A stretch of 62,893 nucleotides of DNA from Halomonas sp. SpR1 (GTDB lineage Bacteria > Pseudomonadota > Gammaproteobacteria > Pseudomonadales > Halomonadaceae). The stretch is taken from NCBI RefSeq assembly GCF_031010175.1, contig NZ_JAUAMB010000030.1, positions 1-62,893 of the forward strand. Reading direction: 5' to 3'. Within the stretch, counting starts at the first letter, position 1. Each line of letters starts with the position of its first letter. The translations under genes were made by a program, and so were the position numbers. Below, one piece after another: positions 36,441-44,946 of this stretch. The notes under the pieces were generated by a model. The model saw nothing but the letters and a program-made list of their open reading frames with translations, searched no databases and was not told where the DNA came from.

Positions 36441-37634
36441 ATGAAAATTAACCACTTTGTTGCATGCGCCCTTCTCGCTCCCTGTGCGCTTGCTGTTCAG
36501 GCCCATGCGTTTGATGTGGTAGAAGCCGGACAGCCTATCGTGACCGGTGAGCCAAGCCGTGTAGGCCCACCCTGGAATCATCGATCAACGATTAATATTC
36601 CAGGCACCAAAACCGATATCGCCTTTGGGGGGTACGTTAAGCTCGATGCGTTTTACGACTTCGACTACGACCTGGGCACATCAACGGATCCTTACGCCGT
36701 TATGAACCCTGGCAATCGAACCGATGGTCGAACCAGCTTTACGGCCTATGAATCCCGCCTGAATTTCCGTACCCACACCGCGACTGACTATGGGCGTTTA
36801 ACCACTTACTTCGAAGGGCATTTTGTGCCCGATGGTAAATTTGGGTTGCGCCATGCGTATGGTGAGCTGAACGGTTTTCTCGCCGGGCAAACATGGTCAA
36901 ATTTCATGAGTTTCGTGGGCGGGACACGCACCTTGGCTCTCGGGGATCCTAAGGGCTACGCCTTTGAGCGGCAGGCACAGCTGCGCTATACCCAGCCTGT
37001 CGGGGAAGGCAGTTTCTCTGTTGCCTTGGAGAATCCCACCACGGTCATTGCCCGCAATGATGCTTCAGTGGCCGATGGGGAGAGCCAGCTTCCCGATTTG
37101 ACGCTGCGCTATGAATATAAGCGTTTATTTGCGCTCTCCGGGATAGCGCGTCAACTTTCGACCAATAACATCACCAATACCATTGATGATGAAGTCACTG
37201 GCTACGGGGTGCAGGCGCAGTTCAATTTGCCCTTTAATGCGTCAACCAGCTTGCGCGGCAGTGCCACCTACGGTGAGGGAATTGGTAACTATATGGGCAA
37301 CCCTGGCAATGTAGGGCACCGCAACGCACCTGACGTCTATGTGCAGGGTAACAACCTAGAAACTATTGAAACCCGGGCGTTTGGTCTCTCGCTTAACCAC
37401 TACTGGACGGATAGCTGGTTCAGCTCTGTGGGTGTTTCGCGGCTTGAGCAAGACTTACCCGCAGCCTATGGCAGTCATTTCGAAACGCTCGACTACGGGT
37501 TTGCCAATGTGATTTGGGATGTTACCGACCGCATGTCAGTAGGTCTTGAGTACCAGCATGCTGATATCGAGCAGGGGAATGGGGTCTCCAATGATGCGAG
37601 TCGCCTTCAGGCAAGTGCTACCTTCCAATTCTAG
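36441..37634 (+). CDS. DcaP-like outer-membrane porin
   Basis: A 397-residue beta-barrel protein. A signal peptide (MKINHFVACALLAPCALAVQAHA) is followed by a DcaP-type strand FGGYVKLDAFYDFDYD, many alternating strands and a terminal phenylalanine (LQASATFQF), the outer-membrane insertion signal. DcaP-type porins import carboxylates and aromatics. Placement next to vanR and a PcaR-type operator suggests outer-membrane uptake of vanillate or protocatechuate. The start at 36441 gives the proper signal peptide. Confidence 0.85.
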   Translation: MKINHFVACALLAPCALAVQAHAFDVVEAGQPIVTGEPSRVGPPWNHRSTINIPGTKTDIAFGGYVKLDAFYDFDYDLGTSTDPYAVMNPGNRTDGRTSFTAYESRLNFRTHTATDYGRLTTYFEGHFVPDGKFGLRHAYGELNGFLAGQTWSNFMSFVGGTRTLALGDPKGYAFERQAQLRYTQPVGEGSFSVALENPTTVIARNDASVADGESQLPDLTLRYEYKRLFALSGIARQLSTNNITNTIDDEVTGYGVQAQFNLPFNASTSLRGSATYGEGIGNYMGNPGNVGHRNAPDVYVQGNNLETIETRAFGLSLNHYWTDSWFSSVGVSRLEQDLPAAYGSHFETLDYGFANVIWDVTDRMSVGLEYQHADIEQGNGVSNDASRLQASATFQF

Positions 37635-37688
37635 CGAGATAGAGGTATTGGTGATGTAGGTGACTGACGACTGTTTCGACCAAGCTTT

Positions 37689-37713
37689 AGGCTGGCATTT
37701 CGCCAGCCTTTTT
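37689..37713 (+). terminator. Terminator of the porin gene
   Basis: Stem GGCTGGC/GCCAGCC with a 5-nt loop followed by TTTTT, 55 bp after the porin stop. Confidence 0.88.
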
Positions 37714-37817
37714 GATGCGGGTATAGCGGAATCGTATAATAAAGGCGCTTCTAGGATGCCTGTCTGTAAAGCAGGTTCTTAGAGGTGTCACTTAGCCATC
37801 CTGGCATTGATTCAGGC

Positions 37818-39617
37818 TTATGAAGGTGCTGGCAGGATAATGCGTGGATCCTGGGGTGGCTCAGCGTAGAGGCATGTCACGAGATCCGAGTAGCGCTCGC
37901 GCACTAACCGTTGGTTCACCGAGCCTTTATCGGTCAGTTCGCCACGGTCAACGGAGAGCGGTTGGTTGAGCAGTAGCAGGCGCTCCAGCCGCATAGAGCT
38001 TGACTGGCCGCGGCTGTGGGTTGCCAGGCGCTGGGCGAACCACTGATGCAGGTTGGCGTCTGTGGCCAGAGCGTCAAGAGGGGTGCCCACTTTGCCAAGC
38101 TGGTGCTCACAGGCAGGCAGGTTCAATACGACGATGCCTGTCAGGTAGTCGCGCCCTTCGCCGACCACCACGATGTCCTGTACCAGCGGGGCGAAGTGTT
38201 CCACAAGGTGCAGGCGCAGGGTGCCCACATTGACCCAGGTGCCGGTCACCAGTTTAAAGTTCTCGCTTAGCCGTCCATCAAAGATGAGCCCGCGCTCGGG
38301 GTAGTCGGGGTCAATTGGGCGCATGGCATCCCCGGTGCGGTAGTAGCCTTCGTGGTCAAACGCCTCGCTGGTTCGCTGTGCATCGCGCCAGTAACCTGGG
38401 GTGATGTTGAGGCCCTTAAGGCGCGCCTCCCACTTATCGTCCGTCGCCACCAGTTTCAGCGTCATGCCCGGTACAGGCTTTCCGATCAATCCCGGTATAT
38501 CGCTGGGCTCTTCAGTGCAAAAGGCCAGGCATGCTTCGGTGGAGCCGAGGCCCGTCAACATGGGAACGGGGGCTCCGCGAGTCTGTTTGCCTAATGTTTC
38601 CAGAGCGGTGCGCACATGGGCGGGTAGCACGGCGCCCCCGAAGTGCAGCATTTCCAGGTCGCGGAAAAAGGCCTCACGCAGGGAGTCATCGTTGCGCAAA
38701 TGCTCGACCAGCGCTTCGAACCCCTTGGGGACATTGCAGTAAAATGTCGGCGACACCTCGCGCAGGTTCTCGATGGTGCGCTGAACCCCCTGAGCGGTGG
38801 GGTTGCCATCATCAATATATAAAGAGCCCCCGTTGTGGATCGCCATCCCCAAAATCGTATTGCCGCCGAAGGTGTGGTGCCAGGGTAGCCAGTCTACTAA
38901 CACCGGGGTGTGCCGCTCTAGAAAGCTCAGCCGTTTCGCTAGCATGGCTTGATTACTACATAGCATGCGATGGGTATTGATCACCGCCTTAGGCATGCCT
39001 GTCGACCCGGAGGTAAACAGTAATTTGGCGATACTGTCAGGCGTTACACGGGCATGGGCATTCTCCACAGCGATAGTCACTGGCGTCGCGGCGAGGGAAT
39101 CAAAGGCCATGGCTCGCTGAGCGGGCACCTTGGCCACACAGGTGACGCCACTATCGCAAACGGCCGCCAGTGCCCGGCTAAAGCGCGCCTCCTCATCGAC
39201 AAATAGCATCCCCGGGGTCACCAGTTCCACCACATGTCGCAGCTTGACGAAATCTTCGGATAGAAGCGCGTAGGAGGGCGACACCGGCACGTAGGGAATG
39301 CCCACATGCATGGCAGCACAGGCAAGCAGAGCATGCTCGATGCCATTTCCCGATAGCACCATTAGCGGACGCTCCGTCGACAGGCCATGATCAATCAGTG
39401 CTTGTGCCAGGCGGATTACTTGTGGCATTGCTTCATCGAAGGTTAGCGTTCGCCATCTGTGCCGACCTTCTTCGCGCTCGGCTAAAAAGGTATTCAGGGG
39501 TGTTGTGTTTGCCCAATGGGCAAGCCGCTGGGTCATGCTGTGTGGGTACGAGGGAACATCGCCTCCGTGTAGTCGGAACGCTTGTAAGGTGTTAGTCAGC
39601 GGAGGGGGGAGTGACAT
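37818..39617 (-). CDS. fcs: Feruloyl-CoA synthase
   Basis: A 599-residue AMP-forming acyl-CoA synthetase. The P-loop-like motif LLFTSGSTGMPKAVINTH, the TGLGSTEAC adenylate motif and the YRTGDAM/RLSENFKLVTGTWV region are in order, the latter typical of feruloyl-CoA synthases, which activate ferulate, coumarate and caffeate. The start at 39617 follows GGAGCTATTC. Divergent from the MarR gene and served by the ech-vdh operon on its other side. Confidence 0.9.
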   Translation of the reverse strand: MSLPPPLTNTLQAFRLHGGDVPSYPHSMTQRLAHWANTTPLNTFLAEREEGRHRWRTLTFDEAMPQVIRLAQALIDHGLSTERPLMVLSGNGIEHALLACAAMHVGIPYVPVSPSYALLSEDFVKLRHVVELVTPGMLFVDEEARFSRALAAVCDSGVTCVAKVPAQRAMAFDSLAATPVTIAVENAHARVTPDSIAKLLFTSGSTGMPKAVINTHRMLCSNQAMLAKRLSFLERHTPVLVDWLPWHHTFGGNTILGMAIHNGGSLYIDDGNPTAQGVQRTIENLREVSPTFYCNVPKGFEALVEHLRNDDSLREAFFRDLEMLHFGGAVLPAHVRTALETLGKQTRGAPVPMLTGLGSTEACLAFCTEEPSDIPGLIGKPVPGMTLKLVATDDKWEARLKGLNITPGYWRDAQRTSEAFDHEGYYRTGDAMRPIDPDYPERGLIFDGRLSENFKLVTGTWVNVGTLRLHLVEHFAPLVQDIVVVGEGRDYLTGIVVLNLPACEHQLGKVGTPLDALATDANLHQWFAQRLATHSRGQSSSMRLERLLLLNQPLSVDRGELTDKGSVNQRLVRERYSDLVTCLYAEPPQDPRIILPAPS

Positions 39618-39680
39618 GAATAGCTCCATGGTAAAAAATCTTGGATTTGTTGTTTGCTGTCATCTTGGCGAATATAGTTA

Positions 39681-39693
39681 TAGTTGTTAACTA
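39681..39693. promoter_or_regulatory. Candidate MarR operator (fcs / marR)
   Basis: TAGTTGTTAACTA, 5-bp inverted repeats around GTT, in the divergent fcs/marR promoter. It shares the 7-mer TAACTAG with the palindromic region at 40316-40338. Confidence 0.5.
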
Positions 39694-39760
39694 GATGATT
39701 GGCTAGGATGCTGATTTAAGACCATAGTTGTAATTATTTAAATGAGATAGGAATTAACGC

Positions 39761-40264
39761 ATGGCCATATCTAAAAAGAGCGCTTCTATTCAGCAGGTTG
39801 AGCCCGACGAAAAAGAGCCTACTTCTGTCGCCGGTCTGGTGCTTGAAAATCGCCTTGGTTACGCCTTGAGAAGGGCGCAGCTTGCTGTTTTTAAACATTT
39901 TAATGAGGCCATGCAGGAGCATGAAATACGCCCTGCCCAGTTCTCTTCGCTTGTGGTGATTGAAGGGTATCCTGGTATCACCCAAACCAATTTAGCCAAG
40001 GTGCTAGACATTGATCCGCCCAGAATAGTTAGCCTTATTAATAATTTGGAAGAGAGAGGGCTGGCTTTACGGGTGCGCTGTAAGCGAGATAAGCGCTCCC
40101 ACGGGATTTTTCTTAGCAAAAAAGGCGAAGCCTTGACCGAACAGCTAAAAGAGCTGGCTGAACAGAGCGATATCGATGCAACTCAATCACTTAGTGAGAT
40201 TGAGCGACGTCAGCTGCTGTCTCTTCTAGTGAAAATATACGCACCGGAAACCAGCGAGGAATAA
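39761..40264 (+). CDS. MarR-family regulator of ferulate genes
   Basis: A 167-residue MarR protein with the winged HTH at about residues 60-125 (FSSLVVIEGYPGITQTNLAKVLDIDPPRIVSLINNLEERGLALRVRCKRDKRSHGIFLSKKGE). In other bacteria such regulators repress ferulate genes and respond to hydroxycinnamoyl-CoA. Flanked by two candidate palindromes, one before fcs and one before dctQ, which suggests it controls both directions. Confidence 0.85.
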   Translation: MAISKKSASIQQVEPDEKEPTSVAGLVLENRLGYALRRAQLAVFKHFNEAMQEHEIRPAQFSSLVVIEGYPGITQTNLAKVLDIDPPRIVSLINNLEERGLALRVRCKRDKRSHGIFLSKKGEALTEQLKELAEQSDIDATQSLSEIERRQLLSLLVKIYAPETSEE

Positions 40265-40315
40265 AACTTTAGGCGTATTTTTGTCGGCAACGCTTGCATG
40301 CTCTCTCAAAGACAA

Positions 40316-40338
40316 TTACTTATATTAAGTAACTAGTT
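40316..40338 (+). promoter_or_regulatory. Candidate MarR operator before the dctQM-ech-vdh operon
   Basis: TTACTTATATTAAGTAA has perfect 7-bp arms around TAT, and runs into the palindrome AACTAGTT. It lies 80-102 bp upstream of dctQ. Confidence 0.55.
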
Positions 40339-40417
40339 TGGTTGTGACGCTCTCGCGGTGTATAGCGCAAGGTGGGTTTCAGCCATACAGCGAACTCCAA
40401 AAACAAGAGACGAAACG

Positions 40418-41029
40418 ATGAGCAGCTTAGCGACGGTACCGACAATCGGGACTGCATTGATGCGCCGTAGCCTTGAGTTACCCTGTAGGGTTACCGCGAT
40501 AAGCGGCGGCTTATTGATCGCAGCACTCGCTGTCATCACTGTCGTTAGCATTCTTGGCCGATGGGTGGCCAGTGCGCCAGTGTTAAGCGATATAACCATG
40601 CTGGCGTGGGTGGGGCCCATCACTGGGGATTACGAGCTGGTGGAAATGGGCACTGCCATTGCCGTTTTTCTGTTTTTACCTTACTGCCACCTTAGCGGCG
40701 GGCATGTCACGGTGGATCTCTTGGTCATGCATGCGCCGCCCATGGTTCAGCGCCTGCTCGCCGTTGTCGCCGAAACGCTCTTTCTGGTGGTCGCTGGGTT
40801 AATAACCTGGCGCCTCTATCACGGCTTGCTCGATAAACGTCGCTATATGGAAACCAGCATGCTGCTGGATATACCGCTCTGGTGGGGGTATGTCGGTGGG
40901 CTGGTGGGTTTCGCGCTGTTGACGCTGGTCTGCCTGTATCGCACCTGCGATGCGTTTACTTACAGCCCGCAACAGCCCGATTCGACTCAAGCTCAAGTTA
41001 AAGAAAATTCCGCCCAAGGAGACCTGTGA
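40418..41029 (+). CDS. dctQ: TRAP transporter small permease DctQ (ferulate operon)
   Basis: A 203-residue four-TM membrane protein with a DctQ-like core (VVSILGRWVASAP; FLFLPYCHLSGGHVTVDLLV; YMETSMLLDIPLWW). First gene of dctQ-dctM-DUF3237-dctP-ech-vdh-dctP. An earlier in-frame start is less likely. Stop overlaps the dctM start (TGATG). Confidence 0.85.
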   Translation: MSSLATVPTIGTALMRRSLELPCRVTAISGGLLIAALAVITVVSILGRWVASAPVLSDITMLAWVGPITGDYELVEMGTAIAVFLFLPYCHLSGGHVTVDLLVMHAPPMVQRLLAVVAETLFLVVAGLITWRLYHGLLDKRRYMETSMLLDIPLWWGYVGGLVGFALLTLVCLYRTCDAFTYSPQQPDSTQAQVKENSAQGDL

Positions 41030-42348
41030 TGACACCTCTCACGTTGGGCGCTAGCGGCTTTGTAGTTCTGCTATTCATGATGGCGGCACGTATCCCCATC
41101 GGCCTGGCCATGCTGGTGGTCGGTGCCGTAGGCATGATGCTGATCACCGGCCCAATGGGCATTTTAAATGGCTTAAAGTCACTTCCCTACGAACACTTTT
41201 CCAGCCATACGCTATCCATCATTCCGCTGTTCCTGCTTATGGGGCAGTTTGCGGCGAGAGCCGGCCTTTCCCGAGCCATGTTCCAGGCGGCCAACGACTG
41301 GCTGGGCCACCGTCGTGGTGGACTGGCGATGTCCACGATTGGCGCTTGTGGTGCGTTTGGGGCCATTTGCGGCTCTTCGCTGGCGACCGCCGCCACCATG
41401 ACCCAGGTGGCGCTTCCCGAGATGGAACGCCAGGGCTATCGCGGCAGCCTGGCGACCGGTGCATTGGCAGCTGGCGGCACCCTGGGTATTTTGATTCCCC
41501 CCTCGGTGGTGCTGGTTATCTACGCGATCCTGGCCGAGCAGAACATTAACGAAATGTTTGCCGCCGCGCTGGTGCCGGGGTTGTTAGCGGTGTTCAGTTA
41601 TATGCTCGCCATCTCGCTGTACGTGCGATTTTTTCCTGACAGTGCGCCGAGTAAGGCAAAAGCTTCTCGCGGCGAGCGTTGGCGCTCACTGCTGGAGGTG
41701 TGGCCCGGCGCGGCGATCTTTATCGTGGTGATTGGGGGCATCTATACCGGCGTCTTTACGCCGACCGAGGCTGCCGCCGTGGGTGCGGTCGCCACCGGTG
41801 CCTTGGCAATAACACGAGGCGGCCTGCGTTGGAGCGGCCTGCGGGACTGCGTTCTTGAAACCGCGGTGACCTCGGCGATGATCTTCTTTATCGTGCTCGG
41901 TGCCAGTGTTTTCAATAGCTTCCTTGCCCTGACTCAACTGCCGCAAATCACCGCTGGCTGGATTGTGGGGCTTGAGATCAGTCCCTGGGTGGTTCTGGCG
42001 GGCATTCTGTTCTGCTATTTGGTACTTGGCTGCTTTATGGACAGCCTCTCGATGATCCTGCTCACCGTGCCTATCTTTCTGCCCATCGTCACCGGAATGG
42101 ACTTCGGTATGCCCGCAACCGATGTGGCGATATGGTTCGGCATTTTAGCGCTGGTGGTGGTCGAGGTCGGCATGATCACGCCGCCGGTGGGGCTGAACAT
42201 CTTCATTATCCACTCCATGGCCCCGCGTATTCCCTTAACCGATACCTTTAAAGGCATCCTGCCTTTTTTAGCGGCCGACCTTATTCGCATTATTTTGCTG
42301 GTGCTCTTCCCCGCCATCTCGCTTGGCTTCGTCTACTTAATCAATTGA
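41029..42348 (+). CDS. dctM: TRAP transporter large permease DctM (ferulate operon)
   Basis: A 439-residue DctM permease (AARIPIGLAMLVVGAVGMM; GACGAFGAICGSSLATAATM; GGTLGILIPPSVVLVIYAIL; MITPPVGLNIFIIHSM). Start at 41029 with AAGGAG 8 nt upstream. It probably serves both DctP proteins of this operon, at 42907 and 46448. Confidence 0.92.
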   Translation: MTPLTLGASGFVVLLFMMAARIPIGLAMLVVGAVGMMLITGPMGILNGLKSLPYEHFSSHTLSIIPLFLLMGQFAARAGLSRAMFQAANDWLGHRRGGLAMSTIGACGAFGAICGSSLATAATMTQVALPEMERQGYRGSLATGALAAGGTLGILIPPSVVLVIYAILAEQNINEMFAAALVPGLLAVFSYMLAISLYVRFFPDSAPSKAKASRGERWRSLLEVWPGAAIFIVVIGGIYTGVFTPTEAAAVGAVATGALAITRGGLRWSGLRDCVLETAVTSAMIFFIVLGASVFNSFLALTQLPQITAGWIVGLEISPWVVLAGILFCYLVLGCFMDSLSMILLTVPIFLPIVTGMDFGMPATDVAIWFGILALVVVEVGMITPPVGLNIFIIHSMAPRIPLTDTFKGILPFLAADLIRIILLVLFPAISLGFVYLIN

Positions 42349-42363
42349 CCAAGGGAGTTCGAC

Positions 42364-42840
42364 ATGTCTCGTGATGCATCCCAACGAATGCCGACAGCAA
42401 CTTTTATCGCGCGCTTAACGGTCGACGTCGCTACCCCGCTGGAGCTCGGTGAAAACCCTCAGGGCAAGCGTCGCTTCATTGCGATCACCGGCGGTCAGGT
42501 GCGTGGTGAGCGGTTGAACGGCGTGGTTCTGCCTGGTGGTGGGGACTGGCAGACCCTGCGTACCGATGGGGTAGCCGAACTGCATGCCCGCTACTTTCTA
42601 GAAACCGATAGTGGCGAGCGCATCGAAGTCGAAAACATCGGGTTTCGGCACGGCTCGACTGAAGTCATGCAGCGCCTTCAGCGCGGGGAGCCCGTTGCCC
42701 CAGAGGAGTATTACTTTCTGACCACGCCGCGCTTTTACACCTCCAGCCCGGGATATGCCTGGCTAACTCGCACGATCTTTATCGGCGCTGCCGAGCGTAC
42801 CCGGGAGAACGTTTTGATTGATTTATTCGCGGTGAATTAA
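42364..42840 (+). CDS. DUF3237 (UPF0311) protein
   Basis: A 158-residue soluble protein of the DUF3237 family: TARLTVDVATPLELGENPQGKRRFIAITGGQVRGERLNGVVLPGGGDWQ is cut here as FIAITGGQVRGE and VLPGGGDWQ, then ELHARYFLETDSGERIEVENIG and YYFLTTPRFYTSSPGYAWL. No signal peptide or catalytic motif is obvious. Members of this family recur in catabolic clusters, but its role is not established. Here it sits inside a TRAP and hydroxycinnamate operon between dctM and dctP. Confidence 0.85.
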   Translation: MSRDASQRMPTATFIARLTVDVATPLELGENPQGKRRFIAITGGQVRGERLNGVVLPGGGDWQTLRTDGVAELHARYFLETDSGERIEVENIGFRHGSTEVMQRLQRGEPVAPEEYYFLTTPRFYTSSPGYAWLTRTIFIGAAERTRENVLIDLFAVN

Positions 42841-42906
42841 AGCGCCGTGCTCAGTCGCTTAACCATTGACCACAGCCAACATAACAAACACAACGAGGTA
42901 CTTTTT

Positions 42907-43974
42907 ATGACACAGCAGGCAACCCCAAGGCTACACCGGCGTTTACTCGCACTTGCCATCTCCATACCTCTTGTCTTGAGCGTTGGGCAGGCCAGCGCCC
43001 AGGAGGCCGAGTACACGCTTAGGCTGCATCATTTCTTCCCGTCTTCGGCGCCCGTTCACCAGGAGTACTTTATTCCCTGGAAAGAGGCCATCGAGGAAGA
43101 GTCTGACGGGCGTTTGGAGGTTGAACTCTACCCTTCAATGCAGCTGGGCGGCACGCCTCCCTCGCTCTATGATCAGGCGAAAGACGGCCAGGTTGATATT
43201 ATCTGGACTGTATTGGGCTATAACGCCGGTCGCTTCCCTAGGGCAGAGGTCTTCGACTTACCGTTTATACCGACCACAGGCGCTGCGACCAGCCAGGCAG
43301 CTCATGAGTATGCAATGACGTACATGCAGGATGAGTTAGCGGGCGTATACCCGATTGCTGTCCATACTCACAGCCCTGGCGCACTGCACACCAAAGAGAC
43401 GCGGATTGAATCACTCGACGATATAGAGGGGCTAAAAATGCGTGGCCCCAGCCGGCTGGTGAACCGTTACCTTGCCAAGCTGGGCGCTGAGCCCATTGGT
43501 ATGCCGGTCGCTCAGGCGCTGGAAGCATTATCACGGGGTGTTCTCGATGGAACGGTGATCCCCTTTGAAGCGATTACCGCCATGGGGTTAGCCGATATTA
43601 CTACCGAACATACCGTCTTCAGCGGTGACAATGCGCTCTATACCACGATGATGATCGTGGCGATGAACCAGCATAAATACGATGCGCTGCCCGCCGATCT
43701 GCAAGCGATTATCGATGCTCACTCCGGCATCCAAGAGGCCCGCAAAATAGGTCAGATCATGGATGATGCCGACCAGGTACAGATCCAGGCCATTCAAAAT
43801 GGCGAGCAGCCCGGCACCATTACCCAGCTTGATAGTGAGGAGACTGCCCGGTGGCAAGCCGTGGGCCAGGAAGTGGCTGACGAGTGGATCGCCGATGCCG
43901 AAGAGAAGGGACTCGATGGCGAAGCGCTATATAACGATGCCAGGCAGTTAATCGAAAAGTTCACCGCTGAGTAA
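42907..43974 (+). CDS. dctP: TRAP solute-binding protein DctP (ferulate operon, first)
   Basis: A 355-residue exported protein; signal peptide MTQQATPRLHRRLLALAISIPLVLSVGQASAQ cleaved near ASAQ, then YTLRLHHFFPSSAPVHQEY. Ligand-site Arg lies in GLKMRGPS. It is a paralogue of the DctP at 46448 (shared SMQLGG-PPSLYDQAKDG, PTTG-ATS, VYPIAV, NRYL--LGA-P-GMP). GAGG precedes the ATG at 42907. The ligand is probably a hydroxycinnamate. Confidence 0.88.
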   Translation: MTQQATPRLHRRLLALAISIPLVLSVGQASAQEAEYTLRLHHFFPSSAPVHQEYFIPWKEAIEEESDGRLEVELYPSMQLGGTPPSLYDQAKDGQVDIIWTVLGYNAGRFPRAEVFDLPFIPTTGAATSQAAHEYAMTYMQDELAGVYPIAVHTHSPGALHTKETRIESLDDIEGLKMRGPSRLVNRYLAKLGAEPIGMPVAQALEALSRGVLDGTVIPFEAITAMGLADITTEHTVFSGDNALYTTMMIVAMNQHKYDALPADLQAIIDAHSGIQEARKIGQIMDDADQVQIQAIQNGEQPGTITQLDSEETARWQAVGQEVADEWIADAEEKGLDGEALYNDARQLIEKFTAE

Positions 43975-44071
43975 GTTGCTAAACAGCCGCTTTCCAATCA
44001 GTAGTTTCTTAATAAATAGCTTTTGAATAAATAGCTTTATAAGTCGTTTGATAAAACCCAAGGAGTAAGAG

Positions 44072-44902
44072 ATGAGCAAATACCAAGATCGCTGGCAAAC
44101 CGTCAAGGTTAACGTCGAAGAGGGCATCGCCTGGGTGACGTTGAACCGCCCTGAAAAGCGCAACGCCATGAGCCCGACGCTCAACCGTGAAATGATCGAT
44201 GTGCTGGAAACCATCGAGCTGGATCAAGAGGCCCACGTACTGGTCTTGACCGGCGAGGGCGAATCCTTTTCCGCCGGTATGGATCTTAAAGAGTACTTCC
44301 GCGAGATCGACGCCAGCCCCGAGATCGTTCAGGTCAAGGTGCGCCGCGACGCCTCTACTTGGCAGTGGAAGCTACTGCGCCACTACGCCAAGCCTACCAT
44401 CGCCATGGTCAATGGCTGGTGCTTTGGCGGGGCTTTCTCGCCGCTGGTGGCCTGCGATTTGGCGATTGCCGCCGACGAGTCGGTTTTCGGCCTCTCCGAA
44501 ATCAACTGGGGTATTCCCCCCGGCAACCTGGTCAGCAAAGCCATGGCCGATACCGTGGGCCACCGGGAAGCGCTCTACTACATCATGACCGGGGAAACAT
44601 TTACTGGCCCCCAGGCAGCCAAGATGGGGCTGGTTAACAAAAGTGTACCGCTGACCGAGCTACGCGAAGCCACTCTCGAGCTGGCCGCTACGCTGCGCGA
44701 CAAGAACCCTGTTGTGCTGCGTGCTGCCAAGATCGGCTTCAAAATGTGCCGCGAACTGACCTGGGAGCAGAACGAAGAGTACCTCTACGCCAAGCTCGAT
44801 CAGGCGCAGCAGCTTGACCCCGAGCAGGGCCGTGCCCAGGGGCTCAAACAGTTCCTCGACGACAAGAGCATCAAACCGGGGCTGGAGAGCTACCAGCGAT
44901 AG
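44072..44902 (+). CDS. ech: Feruloyl-CoA hydratase/lyase
   Basis: A 276-residue crotonase-family enzyme converting feruloyl-CoA to vanillin and acetyl-CoA. The oxyanion segments FSAGMDLKEYFRE and NGWCFGGAFSP and the catalytic Glu in LSEINWGIPPG (about residue 143) agree with the p-hydroxycinnamoyl-CoA hydratase/lyase subgroup, and its length is typical. A short direct repeat (AATAAATAGCTTT twice) lies just upstream. Confidence 0.92.
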   Translation: MSKYQDRWQTVKVNVEEGIAWVTLNRPEKRNAMSPTLNREMIDVLETIELDQEAHVLVLTGEGESFSAGMDLKEYFREIDASPEIVQVKVRRDASTWQWKLLRHYAKPTIAMVNGWCFGGAFSPLVACDLAIAADESVFGLSEINWGIPPGNLVSKAMADTVGHREALYYIMTGETFTGPQAAKMGLVNKSVPLTELREATLELAATLRDKNPVVLRAAKIGFKMCRELTWEQNEEYLYAKLDQAQQLDPEQGRAQGLKQFLDDKSIKPGLESYQR

Positions 44903-44946
44903 GTGCCGCATAACAATAATCGCCACCCTTTGAACGAGAGGCAGTC

